From Trema orientale (Eukaryota; Streptophyta; Magnoliopsida; Rosales; Cannabaceae): 64,000 bases of DNA. This document shows positions 1 through 12,349 of the stretch, in pieces. The stretch lies in assembly GCA_002914845.1 (NCBI GenBank), contig JXTC01000587.1:10442-74441 (forward strand), written 5' to 3'. Positions within the stretch are counted from its first letter, which is position 1, and the number at the start of each line of letters is the position of its first letter. The position numbers and the translations under genes are program-made. Under the pieces are notes generated by a model. The model did not search any database and was not told the DNA's origin. It saw nothing but the letters and a program-made list of their open reading frames with translations.

Positions 1-600
1 CTTAGTATTATTCTGATATTTTTGTTGGCATTTAAGGCATTATCCTAAGGGGTGCTATTATCCCGCTTAGTCTTTTTTTTTTTTTTAGACAATTAATTAA
101 TTTTTGTTACATGATTAAGTTTGTATAAATTAATTTCCATTTTAGGGTTTATGACCATGAATACAAAGGGATTTTCTTTTGTTGAGTAAAGGAATTAGTT
201 GACTGAAGTGAATCTAAATAGAAATTGAGGTTTAATTATGCAAATCAATTCAAAAGATTTGAGATGTGTTATTTATTATTATCTATTATGATATTTTCAG
301 ATTTAGTAGTAAATATTAATTAAAAAATAGATAATAAAGGGTGTCTTTTATTGCAATAAAGGGTGTGAATATAATTGAGCCCATTGGACTATAACTCAAT
401 GGGTAGGTGGGAGTAAAGATTGAATATTAGATCGAAAATTTTAACTCCCAAAATGTGAATTATTTTCTTTTTTTTTTTTTTAGTAAGCTTTATTTAAAAA
501 TTAAAAAGAAAAGATGCGAATATAATCACCCTTCATCCTAATACATATCTCTTATTATCATCATAGTCACCATCAAAATAATAATTAAAAAATGTAAAAC
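1..600. other. Intergenic DNA, no gene seen
   Basis: AT-rich DNA with poly-T runs near 66-85 and 470-481. No open frame or repeat that I can support. It is the distal upstream region of the COR413 gene. Confidence 0.6.
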
Positions 601-682
601 TAGAAAAATCGGAAGAGGACAGCTTTCAGAAAGACAGCAGGCGGGGGGCAATGAATTGAGGACCCAAGCAATGAATAGCACC

Positions 683-714
683 CACGTGGCAAAGGATTAC
701 GTAAATTACGTAAA
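683..714 (+). promoter_or_regulatory. ABRE/G-box and twin TACGTA sites upstream of COR413
   Basis: The bases CACGTGGC at 683-690 form a G-box/ABRE core of the kind bound by ABA-responsive bZIP factors. It is followed by two direct copies of TTACGTAAAT at about 697-716. They lie about 220-250 bp upstream of the COR413 start codon. This is motif evidence only. It fits a cold- and ABA-responsive family, but no CCGAC (DRE/CRT) core was seen between 600 and 937. Confidence 0.4.
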
Positions 715-898
715 TGGGCAAAGCAATTATAGAAGACGGAAAGCCTCTTGTCTCCAGTACCTCTACAGACTTCTGTAATTGGCTTCCGTACATAAACAAA
801 ACGACCGAGAAGAACAGAGTGGGAGATACTATCGAACATCGATTCGGCAAAAGGATCAATCAAGTACTCCTTACTCCTCCCTCTGGAAACTTCACCTT

Positions 899-936
899 AG
901 AGAGAGAAAGAGGGAAGAGAGAGAGAGAAAGAGAGA
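899..936 (+). repeat. GA-rich microsatellite in the COR413 5' leader
   Basis: An interrupted (GA)n purine tract runs directly up to the ATG at 937. GA/CT tracts are common in plant 5' leaders. Confidence 0.7.
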
Positions 937-1263
937 ATGGGGCAGATGAGCTACTTGAGGATGAGGACTGACCGATCGGAGAACACAGAACTGATAAGCA
1001 ACGATGTGAAAGATCTGGCCAACGCTTTCAGAAAGCTCGCCAACCATTCCATCAAGCTTGCTAGCTTCGGCTTCGGTACCTCTTTCCTCGAATGGATCGC
1101 TTCCTTCGCTGCAATGTATGTCTCGTACAAATTCTCTTTTCATGAATCATGATATTCAAGTTTTATGTTATGATATTCACGGAGAAATTTTTTTAAGATG
1201 ATGAGTTTTGTTCATTTTTTCTAGATTTATATATATATATATGTGAAATCCCGCTTGAGATTC

Positions 1264-1295
<32 letters not shown>

Positions 1296-2573
1296 GAGTC
1301 CCTGAAGTTGTTGATTATGCAGTTCAGTTGAGCTCATTTCATATGTATTGTGTCAAAATTAGTTATTTGGTATTACTATTTGAATACGTACTATGCTTAA
1401 GGCTAGCAATACCAATTAGTATTTGCTTTTACAAGATAACCAATAGAGATAGTAACACGTATAACCAAGTCGAACCCCCCCATGTTTTGATGGTATCCCA
1501 AGATGCCCTCTTAATCATAATTTAAACACCATTTTTGTTTTCTTGGGGAATCTATGTATGTGTGCAAACTTTATGATTTAAGACACAAATAATACTATAT
1601 ATAGTACTATACTCAGATCAGATATGCCAAGTATGAAGCCCATTTTAATAATTGAAACATAATTGAGTTTGGAGATGGAGTGGAGCAAAAGCTTTGCTTT
1701 TAATCCGGCAGTTGAGAGATCTTTCCCATGACTTTCGTTATGTTATGGGCTGGTTATGTCTTTTTCAGACAACCCAATTGATTCTTTGTATATGCCTATT
1801 GACTATTGTAGTTATCTGTTGATCTTGGACCGAACAAACTGGAAAACGAATATCCTTACAGCACTATTAATTCCCTACATTTTCCTTAGTCTTCCTTCCC
1901 TTTTGTTCAGCTTCTTCAGGTGAGTCTCTACTGAGGAAACACTCGTTTACAGTAAATTTTTTTTTTTTTTTTTTTTTTTGGGTGAAGTGCTACTAATTAA
2001 ATATTTGATTTCGCAGGGGAGATGTTGGGAAATGGATTGCTTTCATTGCTGTTGTACTGCGACTTTTCTTCCCTCATCGTTTCCCCAGTATGGTTTCTAA
2101 ACTTCGAGTTCTGTTCTTAGTATGATCATAAGTTCATAACCCTATAACCGAAACTTAGAATCACGTTTATGACTATTAACTCGGTTCAATAATAATTACT
2201 AATGTACGGAAGTTTACAATAACATACGTAATAGTGACGAATCGTAAAGCTTAGTCACTAAGCATAAATAATTTGACCTGTTTTCACCATGCGCTAATTG
2301 ATTTATGATGGTTCTGCAGATTGGCTGGAACTTCCGGGCGCTTTGATCCTTCTCATAGTAGCAGCTCCAACATTCTTTTCTAGCACCATAAGGAACAGCT
2401 GGGTTGGCCTGGTTATATGCCTTGCCATTGCGTCTTACCTGTTGCAGGAGCACATAAGAGCATCTGGTGGCTTCAGAAACGCCTTCACAAAAGCCAACGG
2501 CGTGTCAAATACACTTGGCATAATTGTACTGTTTGTCTATCCTGTCTGGGCTCTGGTGCTGGAAATCCTATAG
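937..2573 (+). CDS. COR413-PM: COR413 plasma-membrane protein (cold-regulated 413), 203 aa, 4 exons
   Basis: The exons are 937-1115, 1812-1919, 2017-2087 and 2320-2573, all with GT-AG borders and consistent phases, giving 612 nt including TAG. The product is a multi-spanning hydrophobic protein of the COR413/WCOR413 family, whose members are induced by cold, drought and ABA and thought to stabilise membranes. Recognisable family blocks are YLLILDRTNWKTN just after the first junction, GDVGKWIAFIAVVLRLFFP across exons 2-3, and SWVGLVICLAIASYLL followed by HIRASGGFRNAF in exon 4. The length matches the roughly 200 aa usual for the plasma-membrane subgroup, and no plastid transit peptide is visible, which argues against the thylakoid subgroup. 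The start was chosen because it gives the family N-terminus; the next in-frame ATG is three codons downstream. The gene ends 549 bp from the convergent LACS2 gene. Confidence 0.93.
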
Positions 2574-3122
2574 ATCAAATTTTCTGATCGTTTCGGGGTT
2601 TGCTAAATTCTATGATTGAATTTGTCTAGTTGATTCGTTCAGACCATACAAAAATTCGTTTATGATTGTTGTGTCCCTGTGATGAGGTTTTTCAGTTTGG
2701 ATCTTTATAAATGTGAGAACAAATATGTGTGTGAAGGACTTGGTTTTCTTTGACAATGTACAACATTTCCATACAATAAGAAGTCACATGCTCATAGCCT
2801 TTCGAAGGGTCATTTCGGCTTGTAAATTGTAGCAGTTCGATGTTAATCACACGTAAGCTGCTTAAGCTAGCCGCAGCAGTTACTGATGGAAACTTCCCAC
2901 ATCTTATTATCCAGAATGTAATGTCAACGATAACGAAGGAACATTGAAATTGAATTCTATACTCACAATTTTTCAGGTAATCCTTATTTATAGACAAGCA
3001 CAAATTGTAATCTAAATCACTCTCTTGAAATATTTAGCTAACCCTGACTCAACAAATCATCAGACAAGAACATAAGAACTCATAAATGGGGCAACTGGTA
3101 GAGATTGATGCTCCCTCCGGCC

Positions 3123-6100
3123 TCACACCCTTGTCTCCTTCGCTTCGTTGTACAGCTTGTCTATGTGGTCCTGCAGATAATTAATAAGAACTTCAACAGA
3201 TGACAGAAATGACAAAGTCCAACATCCAATATTCTGGGAACAAGCAGAGGAATTTAGAGGAGAGGTAGTCGGGCAAGGCCACAGACCGAAAGTCTGAAAC
3301 AGAAGCAATAAGTCATACCTTGTAATATTTAAGCAATTGGGGTCTCTTTAGTTTAAAAGTCGGAGTTATGAGATCTCTCTCCATGTCAAATGGATTTGGC
3401 TCCAAATAAACTGCTTTTAAAATCTCAAAACCTCGAAGCTGTAGTAAAGAACGTCTTTTTAGTCAGATGAATAAACATAACACAACAAGAAGTTACCAAC
3501 ATGGGGAAACTGAAGAACATATCCCACGTACTTGATGTTTCTGACCAGTGCTGTTGAGCTCATCCAAAATGTATTTTCTCGCCTTTAGGTTTTCGCATAG
3601 CGACTTGAAATCATCGGTCAGATTACGGTTTACTGCCCAATTCTCCAGAGCTTGTCTCTCAGGGACAACCACAGCCACAAGAAACGACTCGAAGCTGTTC
3701 CCATACACCCAAATCTATGCATAAAACAATAAAATAAATCAAGTTAAATACATCTATGGTGCCAAATAAAGTGCCTAAGTTCTACGTTACAAAGAAATAT
3801 ACCGAAGTTATGAGAGGGCATTGCAAGTATTTGCTCTCAATGTTTTCAACTGCAACATATTCCCCTTGAGACAGCTTAAATATATTCTTCTTCCGGTCTA
3901 TGATTTTCATTGCACCATTGGCTTGCCATTCTCCAATGTCACCTGTAATGCTCTCAAAATTAAGTAACTAAACCATTTTTTCTCTCTTAACAGACATCAA
4001 TGGAGCATTCACATGTTTTGCATTTGCAGATTTTAAACCACTGGGCATGGAATTCATTTTTGGTCTAGAACTTAAACATAGATTACTAATTATCTTTTGA
4101 ACATGTTTTCCCTTCCTTACTAATCCTTTTTGGCACTATGTAGAAGTTCACTCTTTTATTTATTTGAAGTTCACTCTTTTATTTATTTTTTCCCTTTTTG
4201 AGATGTTGAGAAGTATAAATGTGCCAAAAACAACCTTATATATCTTAAAAGATATGCATGATTAAACCTATTGACTGGATTTTGCAAGCTTTACCTGTGT
4301 GGAACCACCCATCAACAAGGACATCTTTTGTTAGATCTTCTCTCTTGTGATAACCAGAAAACAAGGTTGTTCCTCTCAAGCAAATCTCTCCACGTGGCAC
4401 GTCAGAAAGTGCATCATATCCCATCTCTGGCACTGACTCAAGCCTTGCTTCAATGGTTGTGATGGGGACTCCAACAGTCCCCATCATAGGGAAAATATTG
4501 GCTATGGATGTAAGACACCCACCACAGCTTTCAGTAAGTCCTATCACATGAAAGAAATAAGCACACGTATGGTAACTACTTGATGGCAAAGAGTCTAAAA
4601 AGGAACAAAAGGCCAGTATTTTGACTCTTGTTGGACCACTTAAGGAGATCAAAGTGAAGTAATTAATAGAGGCCCATAATAAAATTTAACCAAATCCAGC
4701 ATTTTGGCCCCGAAAGTTACGGTAATGAATTCCAAACATAATTAAGTGTTGCATTATTACTCTTAATTGAAAATGTATGTCAAGTTTTGAATGAAAAAAA
4801 GAACTTGTTGCTTTCTTTCTCTCTCACGTGCTCTTGAGTCGAAAAGTCATCATCTATCATCAGTTAGAGGAATAAGCAACACTAAATTAAGTTCAGGAAC
4901 TTACTTGCCAAAACTTATAGAGAAATTTAGGTAGATGGCCAAAATTTTAAATTTGATTAAGTAGATGTCCATTTTTAAAATTTTATAGCTAAATGTCCAG
5001 GTATATATATTTTTGCACTTGGTAGATAGGCATATGTACCAATTTTAGTTATTGTACTGAAATGCACTGGGTATATAATTTTTTATACTTGGTATATAAA
5101 ATTTTACACTTGGTATATATGCATATATACCGGACATTTTGCTATAACATTTGAAAAAATGACATTTACTGAAATTGGGCCCAAAATTTGGTCATATTTC
5201 TATAAGCCCCAAACTTATAAGTTCAAACCAAACTGTCATTCATTAGAAAGGTTAGTCTTACTGACCTTAATATTGTTTGACTATAAAATGCCATATGCCT
5301 ATAAGGTTATACAAACGACAATTTTAAACTCATTAAGCTAATCTAACTGGATTTTTCTAAGTATCTGCAAAATAACAGATCAACCATACCATATCCTTGT
5401 GATAAAGCAGAGCAGCTCGTGACCCTCAAAAATTCCTCCACGTGCCGAGGCAAAGGTGCGGCGCCAGATAACATGAGCCGTACTCGTCCTCCTAATCCTT
5501 GTTTTATCTACATAATCTAACACACATTCAGAATGAAAATAATAGAAAAGTATATACTAAAATTAATTGGAGTATGAATGTCTTACCTTTTCAAAAACAA
5601 GCTTGTCCATGAGCGGTGCCGCTTTGTCTTGTGGAAGACCCTTTTCCATATTTGCCAACTTGCTGTAAGTAGACTCTCTTAGTTGGAAAGAAGCAAAAAG
5701 ATACATAAATAAAGAAGAAGAAGAAAGTTTCTCATACTAGTTATATGCATATTGGAACAACATCTTCCGTAGTGCACCTCCAGATGAAACTTTATGGAAT
5801 ATACCTACAGGGCGCAAAAATTTTGAACTCAAATCTTTAGAATAATAATGATTAACATCTTAATCAAGTCTAGTTTGACACGTCGTGATAAATCGTATCG
5901 TGTTCTATTGATCTAAATCTTGTCAACTTTGAAATTTACCAGTGTATATACGATCATAAACTCTAGGAACTCCACAAAATATAGTTGGTTTCAGTTCTTG
6001 AAGGTCATCCATCAAAAACCTGATATCCTGTAATAAGTTCGAACCAACAAAAGTCGAGTTTTAGTTCTCACCGAAAATTAAAGAGATGGCAATTAAAAAA

Positions 6101-6667
6101 TGAAGCAAAAAATGCAATTATGGGAAGAAATAATGATTAATCTTACTCCTCGCCAAAAGCCAACTGAACTGCCCGTGTAGATGCAATAGTTTTCCATTAT
6201 TTGATCATATACATGAGCCAAAGGAAGGTAAGAAAAGTACACATCTTCTTCGGTAAACTGTAAAGGGAAATATTTCATGTCGATATGTGTATGTTTAGGA
6301 AAATGAATATTGATTCAAACAAAGATTAAAACAAATATACTACTAGACATTGTAAGATGGAGTATAATCTTTTGCCCTTTTTTAGAGCTTAAACTAGTAA
6401 TAAAGATGAGCATATATTGTTTACCACTTTGTCTGTTAAGTCAAGCATATGTTCCATAGACAATACTTCAGCCATGATTGCCTCATTAGTAAGAATGACA
6501 CCTTTTGGTTCTCCAGTTGTTCCACTTGTATACATCAATGTGCAGATATCAGTCCTCTGTTTTTCTGGCAGTTCACCACTCAGATTTCCCTGAGGAGTTA
6601 TTAATGTTACTTATGATATAGCTAACTGATTGAAGAGTCAAATATCCACAAAAAAATAATAATAATT

Positions 6668-6713
<46 letters not shown>

Positions 6714-8908
6714 CTATGTATATGTGTATAGTACATGACAGAAAAATGAAAGGAGCATTGAGATCCTACCAACTGAGAGAATTCCTCCCAAGAAAAGCAT
6801 GATACCCCCAGTTCTTCAGCTTCCTTCTTTTGCGTGCTCGATACATTTGCAAAGCTGATGATTGCTGAACATATCAGATGAGTATTAAGTTAGCAGCCTC
6901 AAATATTGTACCTTAAAGCTGAAGAAAATTTATGCAAAATAACTCTCAACTTACTTTTTAAATGTGTAGAACAGTTCGGGAGGCATGACAGAATCTGCGC
7001 AAGAGTTGCCTCATGAGAATGATTCAAATAAGCCTACTCATCTATCTATGTCATAATCTTTGACATGTACTAGTGATCATAGGAAACTAGGCTTTCTTTT
7101 TTCTTTTTTTTTTCCTCCGATTGAAGTAGAACAATGTGTTGGATAACTGAGGTCCAAGAGTCTTTGAAATTAGAATCAAGACTTAAGACTATCTATAATG
7201 GTTTTTTGGATTAAGGACTTACAGAAGGGATCTTGTTCTCTTGAACAAATGCTATTGACACTTCACCATGGTTAATAATAAATTCAACTGCATTAGGACC
7301 TGTCACATGTGAAAAAGCATGTAAAGAACTTAGTGGGATGCTTTTTTATCAGATACACATTTATTCAAGCTCACTATTTTCAGAGAAGATTCAGATGAAA
7401 AGAAGAAAAAGATCCTGAAGATCCATGGTGATATGAGAAATATATATACATATACCTAGCGTGTCATAGAGCGGAACATATGTTATGGCATGGCTGTAAC
7501 AGGCCTGTAAAAACATCAAACAAAGGATTATATGAACAAAATTACCAGATTAGATACATCAAGTCTATGAAAGCATAAGAATTAAAACAGACATAATTTA
7601 TATATATACTCCTATACAATTCAAGCAAGCATTGGCTAATTTAGGATGGCGAACTAAATTTGGTCTAAGATTCATATCTCGTTTCAAAAATCGAATAAAA
7701 ACATTGAAACATGTGTTTCTCGACGTACATTCTGCGGTTAAATGTATAGTAACAAGTAATGCAGACATGAAAATGAAGCCACTGAAGGAAAATGGAAACA
7801 ACGCAAATATAACAACTGACCTGCATTGCTATAATCCACTGGGGGCAATTTGATCCATATATACCACAACGATCTCCCTGGAAACGTGTTAACAGAACAA
7901 ATCAAAACGAAAACCATTTCGAAGCTTTTAAACTAAAACAAGAATTGTTATTATTACAGATTAAATTCCTAACTTACAGGATTGACACCGCGGCTTCTAA
8001 TGGCAGAAGCCATACGAATGGCTTCGTCGTGGACCTCCTGATACGTGAGCCACACGTATGGACCCACCTGCCATTTTCATTTGGCCAAAAACTTTTAGCT
8101 CATGGGATTTACTGGGTTTCATGCAATTTCTCAACTCTCTACTCAAAACAGAGGAAAGCTTACATTTGAATCGGTGATCTGGCGTCGACCCAGCATTGGA
8201 TTTTTGGGGTTCTTCTTAACAGAGCCACTGCCACCAAAATCAAACTTTGATGTGAAAATTTGCAGAAAGCTATAAAGAAGCAAGAATAAGCTAATAAGCT
8301 AATACCATGTTGAAATTAGGTAAAACTTTATTTTTCACTTGTAACTCCTCCAATTTTAAGAGAGTTGGCTGGCTTTGAGGCCTAAGTCTAAATATGTTTT
8401 TTCTTTTTTTTTTTCTTTTCTTTTTCAGACGAAACAGTCTAAATGGTTCTGTTTTCAGTATTAAGACTTATGAGGACTGTTTACATTTCATTCTTTTAGA
8501 TTTTCTTGTTTTTTTTTCCCCCGAGATAGTTGTCTTCTTGTGGTGCCATCAGAGAGAAATCTATAAAATTCATAGCTCAAAAAATAAATTAGCTTGTTCT
8601 TTTTTTCTTTCTTTGGGACTTAGGTGAGAACAACATCAATTAAGATCGTAGTAGTACTCCATAAATTAATAAATATGTCAACATTGAAAACTCGGACCAA
8701 GTTTCAAAGAGACAAGACTTTCATCCATGAAATACAATAATGTATTTGCTTCTGCGTATATGTACCTGAAGAACTCCCAGGGAGACTGTAATCCCTCTGG
8801 TAACTCCAGCAGGCCATCTTTGGCATAAATGCTACGGTAAACAGGCCCGGCCGACGGCTTTTGCTCGGTCGCCGGCCTCGCTTCCTCAACCTTCACGGTA
8901 TACGACAT
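3123..8908 (-). CDS. LACS2: Long-chain acyl-CoA synthetase, LACS2 type, 658 aa, 19 exons
   Basis: ATP-dependent long-chain fatty acid:CoA ligase of the AMP-forming superfamily; the LACS2 clade activates (hydroxy) fatty acids for cutin. Exons from 5' to 3' on the minus strand: 8908-8766, 8227-8164, 8067-7978, 7877-7821, 7504-7456, 7299-7223, 6994-6955, 6864-6770, 6589-6425, 6257-6147, 6027-5940, 5804-5738, 5662-5587, 5507-5390, 4540-4295, 3942-3803, 3714-3532, 3438-3319, 3170-3123. They total 1977 nt with every phase matching. The AMP-binding P-loop TSGTTGEPKG is at residues 226-235, GYGLTES at 412-418, DGWFHTGD at 490-497 and DRKK at 511-514. The N-terminal VKVEEARPAT...KPSAGPVYRS and the blocks SSVGFWRGDIR and LSGAAPLPRHVEEFLR fit LACS2 better than LACS1 or LACS4 as I recall them. 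The 849-bp intron at 4541-5389 holds a MITE and intron 8 holds a CA/TA microsatellite. The gene appears intact. Confidence 0.95.
4911..5209. mobile_element. Fold-back MITE in LACS2 intron 14
   Basis: The left arm (from about 4911, with CTTATAGA followed by AGATGTCCATTTTT and TATAGCTAAATGTCC) is matched by the reverse complement of the right arm (up to about 5209), over roughly 100 bp with several mismatches and gaps. Between them are short TATATATACC-type direct repeats. It carries no coding capacity. No target-site duplication was fixed with certainty. Confidence 0.55.
6668..6716. repeat. (CA)n(TA)n microsatellite in LACS2 intron 8
   Basis: A near-perfect CA dinucleotide run of about 17 units, followed by a TA run, lies between exons 8 and 9. 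It is likely polymorphic and usable as a marker. Confidence 0.9.
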
Positions 8909-11900
8909 TTTCACCTACAATGCAATAATTAAAACCCGAGTTTGAAACTCTTTTTCACTACTTTTTTAAAAAACAAGAATGTAAAAATATACACGCACAC
9001 ATAGTCACAAAATACAGAGCACGTACTTTATGTGGTTCTGTTTTGCTATTTTGGCTTTTGTCAAGCAAAATGGCAGTGATCTGAGATGTTTCTGAAGCTC
9101 GAAATAAAGTAGCAATAGTATTGAGATGAGAGTACAAGTATGTATAGAAGCAAAAAAGATTGAGATTGGTGGGAGAGAGTTGGTTCAGCTGAGCACCATA
9201 AATTCTGAGTTTACTTTGTGGGAAAAAGATATATCTGAGCTGAGTGTGACTGACCCCTTTTTTTCTTGTAGCGGCGTTTATGAGGCTTTAAAGTTAGCTC
9301 ACTCATAGCTGTACATGCATTTATAATGGTAGATGGAGTTTGGTGAAGTGAATTGCCCTGTTTATATTGCATTTCTATATCCATATATGTCAAGAAAAAA
9401 AAAACCCAATATCCAATACATGGAATTTTGTTTCTTACAAGTATTGAATTTTTTTTTTTTTTAAATCTATTTTTAAGAAACCCCGTGTTATTGCGATAAG
9501 AAACAAGAAACATCAAGAAGTAAATTCTCAAACTTATTAGATGAAAATTTAGAAAGTATTAGGAAATTATATTTCCTATTAATTAAATTGACAACATATT
9601 TAATAATTGTATTTGGTCATACTATTTTTAAGTGGATCCTAATTAATTAATTTACTGAGATGGGTCAGAATATCTAATAAGTATAGGTTATCTGTAGATA
9701 TTTGTTAGTCACTCAGTTAAGGTAGATGGATATCCTAATTGAGTTGACCATATAAAGTTAATTTTTAAGGTTTTGGTCCCCAAAGCCAAATAAAGTATGT
9801 GCTCTTATCTCTCGGCTACTATCACTGAGAGAGGAATCCATTGAGCAAAGATAAAGTATATCAGTTGAGGAAGACTTCTAACTTTCATGTTCTCAATTGT
9901 CTAATACTTCTGTTACGGTATTCATTATTTTTGGCTATAGACTCAGGTTAGTCAAAGTTTCTTAACAAATCTTTTACCTAATTATATAACATGAATGATC
10001 CTTAGGATTGTGTTAGGTTTTATTCAATCCAATTTATGTCTAATAGTCAAGCTATTAACTACTACCAAAACATTATCCTCAATTATACTTAGTTAAGAGG
10101 AATGTGAAACGAACTCTCTTTAACACTATTTTAGTCTTACTGCTTAACACATAGATTCATAGTCTAATTTCAAATTTTAATAATATGATAAATTATAATG
10201 AAATACATATATCAAATAGTGGACTCTCTGTAAAAGAAAGTGCAAAAGACCGTACATTAGCATTATATCTAAGGAAAACAAATACGCCCCTTTTGAACTA
10301 TACACCCCTTTTGAACTATCTTATATTATGTGTGTTAAAAAACTATTTTGAGAAAATACCAAAAGCATCCATTATGTTTAAGCAAAATACAAGTATTAAC
10401 TGTATTTTTCGGAATGCAAAATTTCTAGGTGTGTCAAATTATGTTAAAATTATTCATTCTCATAAACTTTTAGAGTTAATGGCACAAATAGTCCCTAAAT
10501 TATCTAACTTGAGTCAATTTAGTCCTTAAAGTTCTAATTAAGGCAAGTAAATCCTTGAACCTTCTAATTTGAAGTAATTTGGTCTCTAAACTATCTTAAT
10601 TATAATTTGCTATTAAATTTCTAATAAAAAATATATGTGAAGAGTACGTAATAGCATCCCAAAAAAGGGCATTTGAAATGTAATTTGGTAATTTTAAGTG
10701 TAAAAATGAACGATCACAAAAAAAATTTCTAAATTCGTAGCTCCAAAAGCCCTAAAAATGCAAATAATACGTCTTTTATTCTCTCTAAATCTTTTTGTTC
10801 AGTTTATTTTCCTTAAATATACTTTCATATGCTATAATATACTCCTTATGTGTATTTTTTGTCAGACATTTAATATCATATTACAATGTAGATAGTTTAT
10901 AGACCAAATTGCTTTAAATTAAAAAATCCATAAGCTTAATTGCTACGATTAAATTTTTGATGAATAAATTGCCACAAGTTGAATAGTTCAGTGACCATTT
11001 CTATCCTTAACACGGATATAAAATATCAAAATGATAAGAATAAAATAGTACTCCATTACATAATGAATATAATAAATATGTCTCAAATAAAACGAATTAA
11101 AAATTGAAAAATACAAATATAAAATATTTAGACGAATCTAATGTATAAACACACACAAAGCTCGTATTATTTAACATATAATTATTTTTTTCAATTTTAT
11201 GCGTAGCCTAATATGAGATAATTCAATTGATAGTTGTTAAAACTAATAAATTCTACGGAAATAAAAAAAAAAAAAAAAAACAAGATTTTGCTTAAATTTG
11301 GAGGAAAAAATAATCTACAGAGCTAAAAGAGTTAAAAGAGAGAGGGGAAAAAAAAAAAAGAAGTTTAAAAAAAAACAACAAAAAATTAAAAATTAAAAGT
11401 TTATGTATGGTATTTAAGGATTAGAGACATAATTAAATCTAATGTTTGAACGGATTTAAACATAGAAATCTAAAATTAAATTGTAAAATTATGAATTAGT
11501 TAATATCATATTATTAGTTGTTTTTTTTTCCCTTCGAAAATACAGGCGGGCAGTATGCCTCATGCTCATTGGCTAAATGTGGCTCCACTAGTGTGTCAAA
11601 TCATGTTGAAATTATCTATTATGACAAAGTTTTATCTGAAAATGGGGAAAATGCCACTCCTTAAACAGTCCAATCATCTACTAAACATACAACCAAACAA
11701 CCGAAATGCCCAAATTTATTATTAAAAACGATTTATATACAATGTTTTTTAACCTTAATGCCAAATGCCCAAATTTATTATCAAAAACGTTTTGAATATT
11801 TGTTTTTTATAAAAAAATATATGTTTGATTATAGGATTTATGAGGTAGTTTGACTAAGCGTATTTGTGTTATTTCACGACGTACTTTTAACCAAATCTGA

Positions 11901-12349
11901 TAATGAATAATTCTGATAATGCAAATTAAAGGACACATACAAGGTTGAAATTTAAATTTTGCTAAAAACATGATAAGTTTTACCCTATGGTGGGCGTGTC
12001 CCCACAAGGAGCAAATACAATTAAATCTAATACTCAATCCATTTTAATAAAGGAAAAAAAAAAAAGAAAAACAAAAAAAAAAAAGAAAACGGAGAAAATG
12101 AGTCCCAAAAAAAATTGTCATTTGAAATTCCTAGCTGAAATAAATTTCTGGTTTTGCCTCTATAAAAATATAATCATACTATTCACGGATGATATAAATA
12201 CATAATTTGAGGCAGTGATTGCCCTAATAATTGGGAGGCCAAAAATAAAAAGTTGCTGATTTCAAAAAGAAGATTCTCACCTGATAGTGCCTAAAATTTT
12301 TAAAGTTCGGTATTTATGTAGTAGTATTATTCTTGAACTAATTAGTAAT
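8909..12349. other. Intergenic DNA with one MITE-like element, no gene seen
   Basis: Upstream of LACS2 there is about 3.4 kb of AT-rich DNA. Apart from the terminal-inverted-repeat element at 10475-11011 I see only homopolymer runs and short open frames without recognisable domains. Confidence 0.5.
10475..11011. mobile_element. MITE-like element with about 48-bp imperfect terminal inverted repeats
   Basis: The left end begins GTTAATGGCACAAATAGTCC. The reverse complement of the right end begins GTTAAGGATAGAAATGGTCA, and the two stay alignable through AACTTG..GTCAATTTA versus AACTTG..GGCAATTTA, at roughly 70 percent by eye. The element is internally non-coding. No clear target-site duplication was seen. 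Confidence 0.5.
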
